From contig JACTAT010000307.1 of the NCBI GenBank assembly GCA_014526335.1, positions 62,001 to 126,000 on the forward strand: DNA of 64,000 bases. The letters are read 5' to 3'. This stretch comes from Chrysaora quinquecirrha (taxonomy: Eukaryota; Cnidaria; Scyphozoa; Semaeostomeae; Pelagiidae). A program made the position numbers and the translations under genes. Positions 19,115 to 33,700 of the stretch are shown here, piece by piece. The notes under the pieces were generated by a model. The model was not told where the DNA came from. It did no database searches and saw only the letters and a list, made by a program, of their open reading frames with translations. Position 1 is the stretch's first letter, and each line of letters begins with the position of its first letter.

Positions 19115-22100
19115 ATGAAAAAGTCAACATTAAACAAAGTTGAGGTGGGTACCAAAAATATTTCTTCTCCTTGTTTAGGTATAGGTAGTTTATTATACAA
19201 GCCTCAGTCTAATCATGTTTAATTAGGATGTGTGAAAAAGAGCATTTCTGTAAACAGTTTTAATCAATCTTAAATGTTGTTGCAGCAAGATTCTCATACA
19301 CTTTCCAGACAATTCATTGATTCAATTTGTATATTCACTTTCCAGACAAATTTTGCAACAATATTAATGGTAAAAAAGATACATTTTTTTAGTTGAATAT
19401 TATAGCACAACATCAGAACATAACATAACATTATTGAGTCATAATCAAAGCTCTTTGTTGTTTTGTTCAAGAGAAATTTAATTATACTCAGTGCTTGAAA
19501 TGACTGTATGATTTTGGTGTCTGATTTTCAGGAGGAGAATAATGAAGAAGCTGAAACAATGAAACCATTAGAGCTTGATAATGGAGGTAGACTTTAATAT
19601 TTTCAACATTTCAACACTTGTTCTGTTTTCATATGAAAATGTATGTATGTATGTAATAAATTTTCTACGTCAATGACAGGACTAAGTTTAAGGAACTTGT
19701 TTACAGCCTGGTTCACAAATTAAAAATTGAAAAAAGAGTTGTATGAAAGAGTAAAGACATAATTAAATATCACAGAAGTTGTTAAAGATTACAGTGTTCA
19801 TTACCCTTGGTACCAGACTTTCAATTTCATTTTTCTTGAAATTGAAAGTCTGGCACCCAGGGAAAGTGTCCATCCCAAAGAGATCAGGCGTCACTTGGTC
19901 CATTTAAAAATGTTTATAGCATTTGCAGAAACACTACATACTCAGTCAGTGTACTTTGTGCACATGCATCTATAAAACCAAGATATCTCTTTGAATAAAG
20001 ATTCAAAAGTCTCGTGCTTCACTTTCTATACCATTTAGAAGGTCACCAGTAACATGGTACCCAATTGATTGACAGACTTTTGATGAGGGCACCGCAGAAA
20101 GAGTGTTAAATAATATACAGGAAGAAGTGCATGCAATGTTACTACACAAACCTGGATTGACATTTTCTATTCCTTAAGTAAGATTTCACGGACATCGATT
20201 TCTAAAATATCATTTTTTGCCTTGCCAAAATCATTAACCATTATTTCTGATAAGAAAATGTGAGGCCATCAGATCACATGCACACACGAGGTTTCTTGTG
20301 CATTTTATCTTTTGTGAAGTACTTAAGTTTACACATAAGTTGTTGCATGACATTAAGTGCCGAAATGACTACTTGATTTGATGTTATTCTGATTTTTTGT
20401 AGCAAAATTGTCTCCATTGCATATTGCTGCCATCATGGGGAATAAGACCAATATGGTTGCACTTCTAAAAGAGCGTAAGTGTAAAAGTATTAATACACCA
20501 CTTGGGATAAGTCAACAAGTTGACTGCATTCTTAACTAAGAATGCTACGGAAAAGTTTTTTAATGGCACCAAAATGTATACAAACATCGGCAAAAAGAAA
20601 TCTGACACATAAACTTGGAAAAAAATCCTACCCAAATGAGCGGCTCATATTGCCCCACCTGCACCATGGAAGAATCCCCTGGGCTGCAATCGCATCCCTT
20701 TTATTCCCTCAATGGGAGAAGCATTTTAGAGTTTTCCATTGAGTGTCTAAAAAGTCAAATATTTCAGACAGTTTTTCTTGTGTAATTAGACTACCAGAAA
20801 GTCTAATTAGATGCACAGCAAAATTTGAGCAGCATTTAAAGTAATTTTATGCATTTACGATCTGTGAGAGTTAGATAAAATTAGATGCAGTTTGAAGTTT
20901 TTAGACCATTGCGATGAGCCCCATTTGTCAAAGAAGCAAACTTGTAAACCTTACTTCCCCATATGACACTTGCGAAGTGTTTTAAATGTTTGTTATAACG
21001 TAAGATCTATTGTTCTTGCCACGTGTCATCGTTACAAAACTGGTTGAGATAGAGTTTCTTAAATGTCAAAGAATTTCTGCCTAAGGTAAATCCTTTGTGT
21101 TTGCCCTGTCTGCGTCTAATTTGGATCTAATTGGCATCTAAACATCCCTAAAAACTAGACACTGAAAGTGTTCATATCCTTTGGAATTATATGCATATTA
21201 TTATTTTTGTATTTTTCTTGTAGATAAAGATGACATAGATAAAGGTGACAAAATTGGGAGAACTCCTTTGGTAAGCTCAAATTTAGGAAAAGTATTTGTA
21301 TTTTGATAAATGTGACAACAGAGACACATTTCAGCTGGGAGTGGAGAACCCTAGCATTTGTGGAATAGAATCTGAAGAAGGACGCCATGGAAAAGTTGGA
21401 CTGCTCTGACTTCTCTGATCAAATAGTCTGAGTTTTCAATATTGAGTTTCTGTACTATACTTAAAATGAAAAGTCTGACTTAATTGTCCTTATTGTTTCA
21501 TGCAAAAAATTTACACTTTTATAGAAAGCAACAAAAACTTTTCAAATATTTGCTCTTTTATAATAGCAATAGGCTCATCTACTGCTGGGGTATCAATCGT
21601 TTTTCCTCCCCTGCTTTTTGTTAGAACATCAAAATTGCACTTGATTAGAGAATTCACTTAAAATTTCTTCACTTGAATTTGCAGATATTTAGCATTCTTG
21701 GTGACAGATATGATTGTGCTGAAGCTCTTATAAAAGCAGGTGCTGATGTGAGTGTTAAAGAAATTGTTGGTTTAACTTTGTCTGTTATTTCAACATTTAG
21801 ACCTTTGTAAAGAAATTTTCAGAACAGGGGCTTTGAACACTGCCAACAAAAGTAATTATTGCATCACTAGAAAAGAAACATGTAAATGGCCAAACTTTCA
21901 AACAATAATGAAAACAATGGGTCTCATGAATAGACCTTTTGGACGAAAACGGCTGCCAGGTTGACATTTCCCAAAATTTTAAGATGCAGGGATTGTGATG
22001 CTAAATCATATAAAACATCAAAACTTTGGTCTAGATGGAAAGTTTCATTGTCCTAATGCTTGTAATATTGATTTTATGAGCGTTCAAAGTTCCAAATTCT

Positions 22101-24549
22101 ATAAGGGCTTTGACCGTAAAAACAGATTAGGGTGAAAATTTTCACCCCAACTGGTCTGAGCCCTTATAAAATTGCAGACTTTGAACGCTTGTTAAATCAA
22201 TGAAAGATGCCCTAAGATAGCAAAACTTTGGGCCTAGACTAAATTTGGGCTGCTTCCACTCTGCACTAGCAGTTAAGAATAATTTCATCTCTGCATTTTT
22301 GTGTTTTTTCTCCACATAAAACATATTTTCATGTTAAGTCATAGGAAATTAACAAATTACAAATAGACATTTTTGAAGTGTAACAATAATGTTTATTCAA
22401 AACACAAAATGTGTTGGTGGACACGAAAGGGTTAAACAAAAGATGAAACTCACTCCATTCATTGAGAGTTAATTTCATGTTTCTTGGCCAAAAATTATTT
22501 ACTTAACTTATGACAATTTTTATAAAGGTTAACAAGACTGACGTTGATGAGCGTACTGCTTTGCACTGGGCTGCCTACCAGGTTTGTTTCATCTCAGAAA
22601 TTGTGTATTGAAATCTATGTATATCTCAGTAATTTTGTGGACATGTTGAACGATGGAAACTACCTGAAGAGATGCATGGAGTGCATCCTTATGTGATATG
22701 CCGTTTTTACTCTGGTAAATACCTAGACTTATTACCTGAGTGACGAGTCATTAGTTCCCACTCCTCCACCACCCCACCACCCAGCTACAACTACACCCCT
22801 ACACCAAGTTTGAGTGATCTCATTTTAGTGTAAGCCTCGGTTTCATGAGCCATAACTGGGGCTCAGGTAACAAGTCTAGTATAGTCCAATCCTATCCTGA
22901 AATAAATACCTTCCTCAAATAACTGCCTCATTTTTCCCTGCCAAATTGCTGTAAACCCCTTTCTCTAGAAAACGCCACGCAGAACAGAGTAACGTTTGGT
23001 TAAAATAATTTACAGACAGTGCATGCAAGAAAGAGAGCTTGTTAGTGTTCCTGAGAAAAACGTCTCGTCAGTAAGATTTATCTGTTGGGTAAAACTTTTA
23101 AAACCGCAAAGATGCAAAGAAATGAAACACGCTGCATCATTGTTTTTTGGTCAATATTTGTGCCAACATCAGACTGTAAAGCCCAATTTTTCGATCAACG
23201 CGCGAGAAATATTAGCATGACCGCATTTTCCCGTATATCATCTTATAAGATGCATCAGACTCGAAGAAAGTTGTCTTTAGACCCAGCTCCTCTGTCCCTT
23301 GGAACCGTATCATATTAGGATTGACAGTGATTCTTATCGTTATTAAGTTAAACTTTGTAATAAAATAACATTCTTAATGGACTCGTGATATGATTTTTCA
23401 TCGTCAACATCATCAAATACTATCAATATTGTCTTATTTTGTTACACAAGAGCTGTAAAACATATCAAACGGTCTCTCAGCAGATATTATTAACAGAAAA
23501 TGCATTTTCCTGTCTCATAGAATGTACAAGAGGCACTCTTTAGCTCATGAAAGTAGGTTAACTAAGAATTTTTATCTGTGCTAAAAATTCAAAAAGAAAC
23601 TAAGTCATCCTCAATTCATTCTTTGCAAATATAGCAAGTTTCAAATATATTGATAGCATATTTATCGAAAAAAAGAAGAAGTTTTATACTCTTTCTTTCT
23701 TTAAATTTGTTTTAAAGCCTTGCTACTTTTGCCAGTTGGCAATTAGACATTGTAATTGTCTTGCAATCTTAGATTAGCATTCTTCCAAGTTCCTGAAAAC
23801 TACCTTGCAACTATTTTTCAGAAAACTATTTTATTTCTATTGTTTTACACTTTGAAAGATGTTGGAAGAATGGCTCGAGAGACGTTAGAAGATACAATTT
23901 TTAACAAGATCTATTAACGATTTTCCCTTTCATCTCCTATACCGCAATCCTGATAATTTCTGCCATGTTAACACTTTAATTCCCGATGAATTTAATCCTG
24001 TTCTAGTATAGGCGGATTGTGATCGCTGATCGAGTTTATTCAGAACATTAAACAATATTGTGAGCTACCAATTTTTCTATTCATAGACGTTGCGTTTTTA
24101 TGTCCGAAGGACATAATGAGAGGGTGTTTGTGGAACGCATGTATGGATATATGTATGTATAGACGCTTTTTCTTGCCAAAATGTAACAAAAGATAAACCA
24201 CAAATATGAGGAAGTAACTTTTGAAGTCGCCGTAAATGGATGTTATGCATACCAATTATTTGACAATTAGCAGCAATAACGAATTTGTAAACATCTAGGT
24301 GAGTCATTGTGGTTGAAGTCTTGGCAGAAGATTCTCGAAGCTCAATTGATTCTCAAAGCTCTGTATTTGCATATTGCATAAAAATACTTTAATTAGCCTT
24401 TTGCATTGCGCATGTTGTTGTCGATGTCCGAGGTCGTTCACAGATCAGTGCATGTCCATGTCATATTTATTTCGATTGGGTTGTTGTTGTGGGAAGATTC
24501 TCGACGTTCTGATGCGTGCCAATTTTCGTGTAAAGATGGGGGGTTGATC

Positions 24550-24584
<35 letters not shown>

Positions 24585-24690
24585 AATGATGATGATAATG
24601 ATGATCATGATGATAATGATGATCATGATGATCATGATGATCATGATATTCATGATCATGATGGAAATGACATAATGGTGATTCTTGCGT

Positions 24691-24730
<40 letters not shown>

Positions 24731-27700
24731 ATTCATGATAATGATGGAAATGACATAATGATGATTGTTGCGTTGATGATGATGTTGATGATGATGATGA
24801 TGATCATGATGATGATGATCATATTGATCGTGATGATGATGATATTGATCGTGATGATGATTATGATGGTGGTCACAATAGCCATAACGATTATGATTAT
24901 AATAACGATTTTTATGATGACGTTGAAGATTATAGTCCTTCGGACATTGCGATAGCATTGCTATGTTCCTATTTCCAATGAACTCAGTTTTTTATCATCA
25001 ATATCTTTTTTTATCTTTTTTTGACATCGATCCAATATAGATTTAGACTAATTACATGAGTCGTAGTTATCGCTATTGAGTCTATGCTGGGCGCTCAAAC
25101 TACATAAACCACTCTAAGCAAACAACTGTATGGTTGTTGTTGTTGTTGTTATTGCCGTTTTTCGATGAATGTAACTCGTGTAACAAGTCTATTATAGCTA
25201 TATTATCTAATGTAATCTTGCTAGATGTTCGTTTGCAAGATGCCACGGCTAATGGCAGTGTAGCAACTACTTATAATAGAATAATTTAATTATAAATGTC
25301 AAAATAGTTCCTTATGAAAATCTTACTTTGTCGTTTTTTCAAAAGAAACACCATTATCCATACCGCCTCCCTCAGACATTGTTCGATTAGAATATCGACT
25401 TCTTGGAAATTTGGGCTGTACGAAGTTATTTCCTCATGCAGCACTCTAATTTCTATGTTTTCCATTCGTTTTATGGTCCATTTTCCATTTCAGGGCAATC
25501 ACAGATTTGTTAAACTTTTACTTGACAAAGGTGCGAAACAAGGTTGCCAAGACAAAGAAGGAAGGTAGGCTAAGTTATTTAGAATATCTAATTATACTTC
25601 TCGGACGTAAAGCGTTTTTAAGTGCAAAGGTAGGCTGCGTACACATAATTTCGAATTTGTAGTCAGAGTCCAGAAGATGTATCAACATGCCTCCGGCCAG
25701 CTATAACTTACTGAAAAACCTTCCTCATTAACAATTGTCTTCCAAAAACCTTCCAATTATCTTGAAGGATTAATCACATTTCAAATTTATTATTTCTGAC
25801 TACATTTCTTAGAGCCGAAAGCAAGGAATCATTTTAGATTCCTCATTTTTGGAAACTTTCCTCAATTTTCCTCTGTTCTACCGGCCTTCCTTCGGCCAGC
25901 GGTCATGCGACCATGTTGTTTTCAGGACTCTGTTTGTAGCTAATTTGCTGCCCCAGCCTATGCGCAGTCAATTTGAAAAAGGTGTCGGACGAACAACATT
26001 TTTTGTTTCAGAGGTTTGAATTTGCGTATTATCGATCCAACATGTTCTTTATAAATTCATTTCACATTTTTGATTGATCAAAAAGCTTCACGGGAAAGAG
26101 CTTTATTTAGTTCCTCCTTTTAGTTACTGTTTCTTGATTAAAGTTTCAAGCAATCATTTTCGTTGCCTTTTAGAACTCCACTTCATCTTTCGCTAAGCCA
26201 CGATAATATCAAGGTATGCTTTAAAAAAATTATATTCACAATGCTTGCTCCGTCTGTCGAGTAACTGCCTTCTCCGAATAAGTTCTCTTTTGATTGTTTT
26301 TTTATATTAAAAACGCCATTACTTTTGGCAAGACGTTCTTTTCTAATGAAATAATGTGTTTGACGATTTTAAAGTTTTTGTAACTCTCTTTGCAACAAGA
26401 GCTAGGCCGAGATGAAACTTAACAGACCTCCCTTTTTAACTTACTCCTCTTTAAATCCCCTTTCTGAATAGGTGGATGCGGGCATGCTTAGAATTAATGT
26501 TTCTCGCAATATCTACAGCATTAAATAGTTCTCTTTTTGAAACCTAAAGCTGCTTCTCCACGACTGTGGTTTGGCACTATAATAGCTGAAATTTCAGAAT
26601 TGAGGGCATTTTTTCCACCCGTTTAGAGTTGCACATTTTATTCAGACCTAGGATATTGTATACCAAATCTTTCCGCGCATACTCTTAGGTGCCTAGTTGC
26701 TTGTAGGTTTGAATATTTGTTGGTGTCGGTACAGCATTCAGACAATTTATTTGGAATTTATTTGAGAAACTTTGTCAGCAAATTGATGGAACGCAGTGCG
26801 AACGGATCCTACATCTGTAAGCTTGAGCAATCCATAGTCTTAACAGACTGATACATTGCGTAAGCGAAATTTCATATAAAAAAAGTCACAGTAAAATAAA
26901 TAAAAAATATTAGCAGTATATTAATGCAACTCTTAATAAGCGGCGGGTCCTAATAAGAGGGTTGGGGGATTTGAAAATTTTAAACAAATTAATTAGCAGA
27001 GGGTGACGGCAATACGGTAATTAAAAGGCGTGCATTTGTCTTGAAATCCGGGTCTTCTTTTCACTTTAAAATGCTTATTAACGTAGAAAATAAATACTTG
27101 CTTTTAATAGTTTTTGAGTAGTACAAAATTTCAAATTTGCGATAAACTGCGGAAATATTTTCGGGCATACTAGATGTAGTATGCCCGAAAATGTTTCTAC
27201 TGTTTATTGCAGCTTTCTCTGAATTTGCCTCATGACATGGGTGTATGTCTTGTAAAAGGGTTTATTTGTCGTTAAGGAATTTCTTCGTTTTAGGTAATGG
27301 CAAAACTTCTGAGAGACGGTGATGTTGACTGTAAAGACGGAAATGGCGTAAGTTTATAGCTATAGTTTAAAAGCAACTTAACTCAACAGGTATCTGGATA
27401 GCCAAAAAACTAACAAAGACTGAACATATACGACCAAGGGGTTGTATCGCCAGCTTTATTGAGATTGATACATCTATTTGGCATTGATACATCTATTTCA
27501 AAAGAAAAACTACTCTATATGGTAATGAAAAAGTATTTCAGTTCTTTAGTGATTTTCAACCTTCAATTTTAAGCGTTTCACTTTAATCTAGGTTTTCCGT
27601 CCCTTTATCTAGGCACTAGTTCTCCATTTGCCAACCCTGTACTAGTATTAGATTCTCATGATGCTAAAATCCAATCTTGATTTTACTATAAGTCATCTCA

Positions 27701-30700
27701 ACATCCATGGTTTACACGACAATTTCGGCTGTAAATTACCTGAACTCGAACCTACCTTTGTTAGTGATATTAATATCCTAACTGAATGCTGGGGATGTAA
27801 CCATGTCGATAAAGATATCTCAAACTTTTTCAGTATTGAAGTATCCCCAACAAAATAAATAAAAATGCTTCAGGAGGAGTTCAGGAGGAATCCTTATTTA
27901 CTGCAAATTATACCTCCAAAATCATATTAAAGTTACTAAAATCAATAAAATTACATCTGGCTAGAAATTGACAAAACGTTTTCCAAAATTGCAACCATAA
28001 CCTTAAGATTTGTGCAGCGTATATTCCACCTATAGACTCCAAATACTATTCAAATGAAATATTTGAAGAACTGGTTGACGATATTATAGACTTCTCGTGC
28101 GACACTGACGAAATAATACTGATAGGTGACTTTAACGCACGCACTAATTGTCTTCCAGACCATATTCCTGAAACTAAACATACATCTGATGATGAATCGG
28201 TCATTCCTAACTTAGGAAACTTTATAAAAAGATACAACTGTGACTCGAGTGAACCAAATAATCATGGACGAAATCTTATTAATCTATGTAAGTCTACAAA
28301 TCTTAGGATACTTAATGGTAGGATATTTGGTGATGCTAGGGGAAACCTAACTTGTTTCTCTCATAATGGCGCAAGTTGTGTTGACTATGGCATTGCTTCT
28401 CAAACCTTATATGATAAAATTTCTCTCTTTTATGTTAGTGAACAATCTTGTCTCTCGGATCATTGTAAAATAACTATTCATATACCTAACAAAATACAAT
28501 TACATAAATCTAAAAATCATTACGAATGGACAAATTTGAATAAATTTCAATGGGATGATGAGTCCCCTGAAAAATTTAAAAGAGCTCTTAGAGAAAAAGC
28601 TATTCAGGACAAAATCTCAGATTTACTAAATAACGGTAAAAACTGCAATGATTTAAATGCTTTATCATCAGAGCTAACCAACATTTTTTACCTTGCGGGA
28701 AATAATTCATTAAAATCTAAACCTATGATAAGGCGCAAAAAAGCCAACAACTCCCCTTGCAAAAAGAAATGGTTTGATTCAGATTGTAAGGCTTTGAAAA
28801 AAGAAGTAAACAATCTTTCCAAGTATAAACAATCAGACCCTTTTAACGAAATCGCCAGGGTTAGGTACCGTGAAAAGCTAAAAGAATATAAATCTCTCCA
28901 ACACACTAAACGTAAAGTCTTTTGGAATGAACAGATCTCAAAACTTCAACACGATTCAAATCATGATAATTTCTGGAATAATTGGAAGGAATTTGATGAA
29001 AACATCAAACAAAAACCTATCGCAATTCAGGACGGTTTAATATGGGAAAACTATTACAAAAAGCTTCTCGCATCGGATGAATCTGAAATTAATGGGCAAT
29101 ACCCTGAGACAATTAATACAGTTGATAGCGACGATAACTCAATGCTGTGTCAAGAAATAGATAGTAAAGAATTCGCTGAAGCTGTTGGAAAATTGAAAAA
29201 CAAAAAAGCTATTGGATTTGACGGTATAAGCAATGAAATGATTAAAATAGCCCCTCCAACATGCTTCAATTGATCAAAATGACATTTAACCTGGTCCTTA
29301 AAACAGGAATAATACCTAAAACTTGGTGCAAAGGACTTATACTAATAAATAAACATGTACATGATGATTCTAGAAAAAAGTACACGCAGCGTTCATAGAC
29401 TTTCGTAAAGCTTTCGACAATGTTTGGCATAAAGGCCTCTTCCAAAACTACGAAATAAAGGAATCGATGAAAAGTTTTAGAAATTATACAGTGCATGTAC
29501 CTCAATACTGAATGTGCTGTTAAACTAAACAATCAGTGCACAAACTTTTTTAAATGCTCTAAGGGTGTCCGGCAAGGATGTCCTCTGAGTCCTACACTCT
29601 TCAATTTATTCATAAACGATCTTGTTGACGAACTTAACAAAAGTAACCCATCTCCTCTGAATCTTGGGCATGAACCAATAACCTGCCTATTTTACGCTGA
29701 CGACCTAATCATTCTCTCTGCTTCTCATAATGGTTTACAAAATGTCTAAATAGCCTCAGCGATTATTGTAAAACTGGAAACTTCAAGTGAACAGCGATAA
29801 GTCTAAATGTATGACCTTTTATAAAAATAACACAAAATATAAACAATGTTTCTACATTAATGGTAATCCGCTGGAAAATGTGACTGAGTTCACTTACCTT
29901 GGTATCACTCTAAATGCGGCATGTAATTTTAAAGAATCATTACATATGCTTAGCAATAAAGCGAATCGCGCCCTACTAGCCCTTAACAGTAAGTTTAAAC
30001 TCAAATACCTCCCGGTTAAAATAGCTCTAAAACTTTTGATTCAATGATTGCCCCAATACTTTTGTATGGATCGGAAATTTGGGGCCTTATCTTAATTTTA
30101 GCCAGAATGATTGGGACAAAACGAGATTGAAAAATCCATACACAGTTTTTAAAACGCATACTTGGAGTAAACAGATCGACAACTAATGCCCTTGTAAGAG
30201 GGATCTAGGCCGCTTCCTTTAAACATCCCAGTAAGTTGTAGGACCAATAATTTCATAAAGCATATCTTACTTTACTCTGAGCCTGATTCACTTGTCACAC
30301 AAGCTCTTGAATATGAAAGATCTATCACAAATCGGAAAACAATCATATCTTTCATTAACGAACTAACAGATGAACTAAAAACTAACGGATTAACCAATTC
30401 AACGCTAACCTCTCTTTCTAAGACTGCTACAAGAAAAGCATTAGAAACAAACTACATCATTTACTGGAGAACATATATAAATAACTGCTCTAAAGCTTTG
30501 ACGTACAAATCCTATAAGAATCAAATAGCTTATGAAAATATCTAGACCTTATCCGGACTAGAAGACATAGAAGAATACTATCCAAACTAAGATTAAGTGA
30601 CCACTGCCTCGCCATTGAAAAAGGTAGGCATTCTAAACCGCCTGTTGATAGACATGAGAGATTCTGCAAATATTGCAAAAATGTTGTAGAAGATGAAATA

Positions 30701-33700
30701 CACTTTATCTCAGTTTGTAACGAATACAGTTTTGAAAGAGAAAATTTCTCAAACCAAATTTATAGTCTTTGTCCAAACTTTACAAATATCCCTTCTACAG
30801 ATCAACAGTTTATATATTTAATGACAAATGAAAATGAAGCCTTTTTAGAAAATTTCAGTGCCTTTCTGTATGATATTTACATTAAACGAACAACTTTAGA
30901 TAAGTAAATCTTTACTAATAAACTCTCCCTATAATAACAATAGTTTTGCTTTATATCTATCAATTATTGGTTAATTGAACTGCTTACTTTAGTTTAATTT
31001 TCTTTTCAACTTGTTGTACCTTTTACATTTTGTATCTTTTTTATTAGCTTTTTGACCATGTATCTAATGATATAGTGTCTTATAAAAAAAAAAAAAGACT
31101 TGTTTAGCTGCGTCTTTAAACAACATTGCAATTTTTATCAATTGTCCAATTGTTTTAATAATTTAATAATATTTAAATGTCTAGATGACCCCGCTTCACT
31201 TCAGTGTTGCGTACGAGCGTGTAGAACACACCAAAATGCTTCTTCATGCGAAGGCCAGTCCAGACTGTCAAGATAATGATAAAAAGACTGTTTTACATTG
31301 GACAAAGACAAATAAAGAAATGACCATTGCTCAGAGACTCCTAGTAAGTTTTTAGCCTATTTTATTAAGTAGCTGTTGTGGCTTTTACTATATATAGTAA
31401 TAAGAAAGTTCTTTATACAGAGTTGCCTTTTAGAAGCAAAGTGCTGTTATCAATAAGGACTCAGTCTGGTATAAATATGAAATAGACAGGGTTTTTTCTT
31501 AAAAAACTGGCTCAACCTCAAATTTTGTTACACATTATGACTAAATCGACCATGGAGATTTGAAATCCGAGATGGCCAAAAAAGATTTTAACAGCGAGTT
31601 AACTTTTTTGGTTATGTCATAAACATGTGAAAAATGTGCTTTGAACCGCGTTAAAAATTTTCTAGGATAAATGATGACAAAACTAATTTCATTCTGTCTT
31701 AGAAAAAACTTTGAATGAATTAGGTGACTTGTAATACACTTTCGAATTTCGTTATCGCAGTTGGCTGGAAAAATTCTGCTATAGATTCACTTAATTGTGC
31801 AATTTCGTGTTCTGCGTCGCGCTTACTACCGGCTGAAAAAAGTATGGCCATGTGATTGTCTCGTTTAAAAATTTCACTCAAAGGTTTGGAAACACAGACA
31901 ATTTTTTTAATCGTTAAATGCTGTAAGGAAGACCATAGCTATACTTTAAAGTTTCTTTGCTGCTGTTAATGCAAACAAAACGGAAGAGTAATTGTTATTT
32001 TTCTTTGTCTTTTGGTTGGTATTCTCTGCCCCTTTTATGATTTGTGTCAACATTTTTTTCAGATTGCCGAAATCTCTTAAAACTGGCGAAATTGTGTGTA
32101 GCCTAACTAATGGGTTCAGCAACAGTACGCCACGCAAGCTAGAGTTTATTTTAGCTACAACAAGTTTGGCACATTAGTAGACGCATATAATCTTGCCCAT
32201 AGACTTAATCAGCTGAAACAGTTATATTTCATGAAGTGCGAGCGTATTTTTGCAAAAAAATTCTTCATGTCATGGAAGTTTTGGACTTTTTGCATTAATA
32301 GTCAATGGTATACAACCGTTAATTGACGTATGGTGCATTTAAGAATATGATACAGGTTCTACTAGCAAAGCATTGCAGTGCTGTGCAACTTGGTCTTCCA
32401 GTAAATCCGTCATTTGAAATAGATTTGAACGGTGTTGGCTGACACCCCGTGAGACGGTCTATGACGAGGAGCTACCGTGAAGAGCGTTCTTGTTGTGTAG
32501 ATATTTAATAATAGTAGTACTATTTCTTGTTAGAATTTTTAAAAAAATTCTTTGCATAGGATTACGAGAGAGTAATGTTGATGTTGAATACTAAAGACAG
32601 CGATGGACGAACGGCATTACACTTGGCTGTAGCGGCAGACAACAAGCGGCTTGTGAGATTTCTAACGTCTCTCGATGATTGTTCACTCTCTGAACTCGAT
32701 CATATGCACAGAACACCTTTGCACTGGGCGGCGATTTTAGGTGAGATTTCGGGCAGTTTTTTCCTCCTATCATTTCAAGACATTCATATCATGACTAAAT
32801 GTTCGTTTGTTAAATTCTCTAACTCGTGCTTTCTAAAATTTCTAAATCTTTCGGAAACATCTTTGGACATAGCTACTTAAGAACTTTTCCGTTGGACCCT
32901 CCTCAGATTATAAACGCAAGAAACAGATCGAAAAAAGTGCCTAAGACGGAATTTATACCCAGATGCGGATCGAAATGCACCTATGAGAAAGGTGCAACCA
33001 ATCAGCTCGCAGGGTACAGTGAGGTTATCTACTCTAATGTCTGGAGTGCATCCACCGATAATTTATTACCTGAAAAGGTCCTCACAAAACATTTTCATCC
33101 CAACAGAATCTTACCAACTTCGATATACTTGCCCTCTGGCGCTCTCTGCTGCCACATGAGCAGACATGAAGAATTAACTGATTAATTCACAGTGTTTTCA
33201 GCATTATGTAGAGGTGAATTAAAGCTCAGCTAGCTACTCTTAGCTCTCAAATTCATTCACCGGCAATTCATTTTGTTTTTGAATAAGATCTCTACCCAGT
33301 AGCTACATTTTGAGTCGAACCCACACTTATAAATGTCTATTTCTTCCTCATGCCCAAACAAGATTTAATCTTTTCATAAACTTGTTCAGACGGCTTCATT
33401 TTAAAGTAATAAGTGACCCAAATTATTTTCAACATAAAAGTTGTGCCATGCGTTGTGAAGCTAAACCGAGGCTGTATCTGTTGATCAAAATAAACACCTG
33501 AAACTTCGTTATATTGGTTATAGTGCTAACTTGTTACACTGATTTTGGCAGTCGTTGCATATTTGGCGCACTTGAGTTTCGATCCAAATAGTTGTTTAGA
33601 ATTTGTGTCATTTTTGCTACCTTGCCGTGATTTTACAATAACGATTTCGAAATATAGTTCCTGCAAAACCCTCATTGCAAGTCTTTTTTCCTTCTCATAA

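Noticed and set aside
24549..24655. CRISPR-like array
   Set aside because: The short repeated units are a simple GAT microsatellite without spacers, and this is a eukaryotic genome.
24406..24675. Open frames rich in Met, Ile or His over the GAT/ATC tracts (also 62,539-62,959)
   Set aside because: They are produced by uninterrupted trinucleotide microsatellites that stay open in several frames on both strands. There is no start context, domain or splice structure.
27658..30905. The LINE reading frames as host genes
   Set aside because: Endonuclease and reverse transcriptase motifs, repeated frame breaks, the intronic position and a terminal A-run identify a dead retrotransposon.
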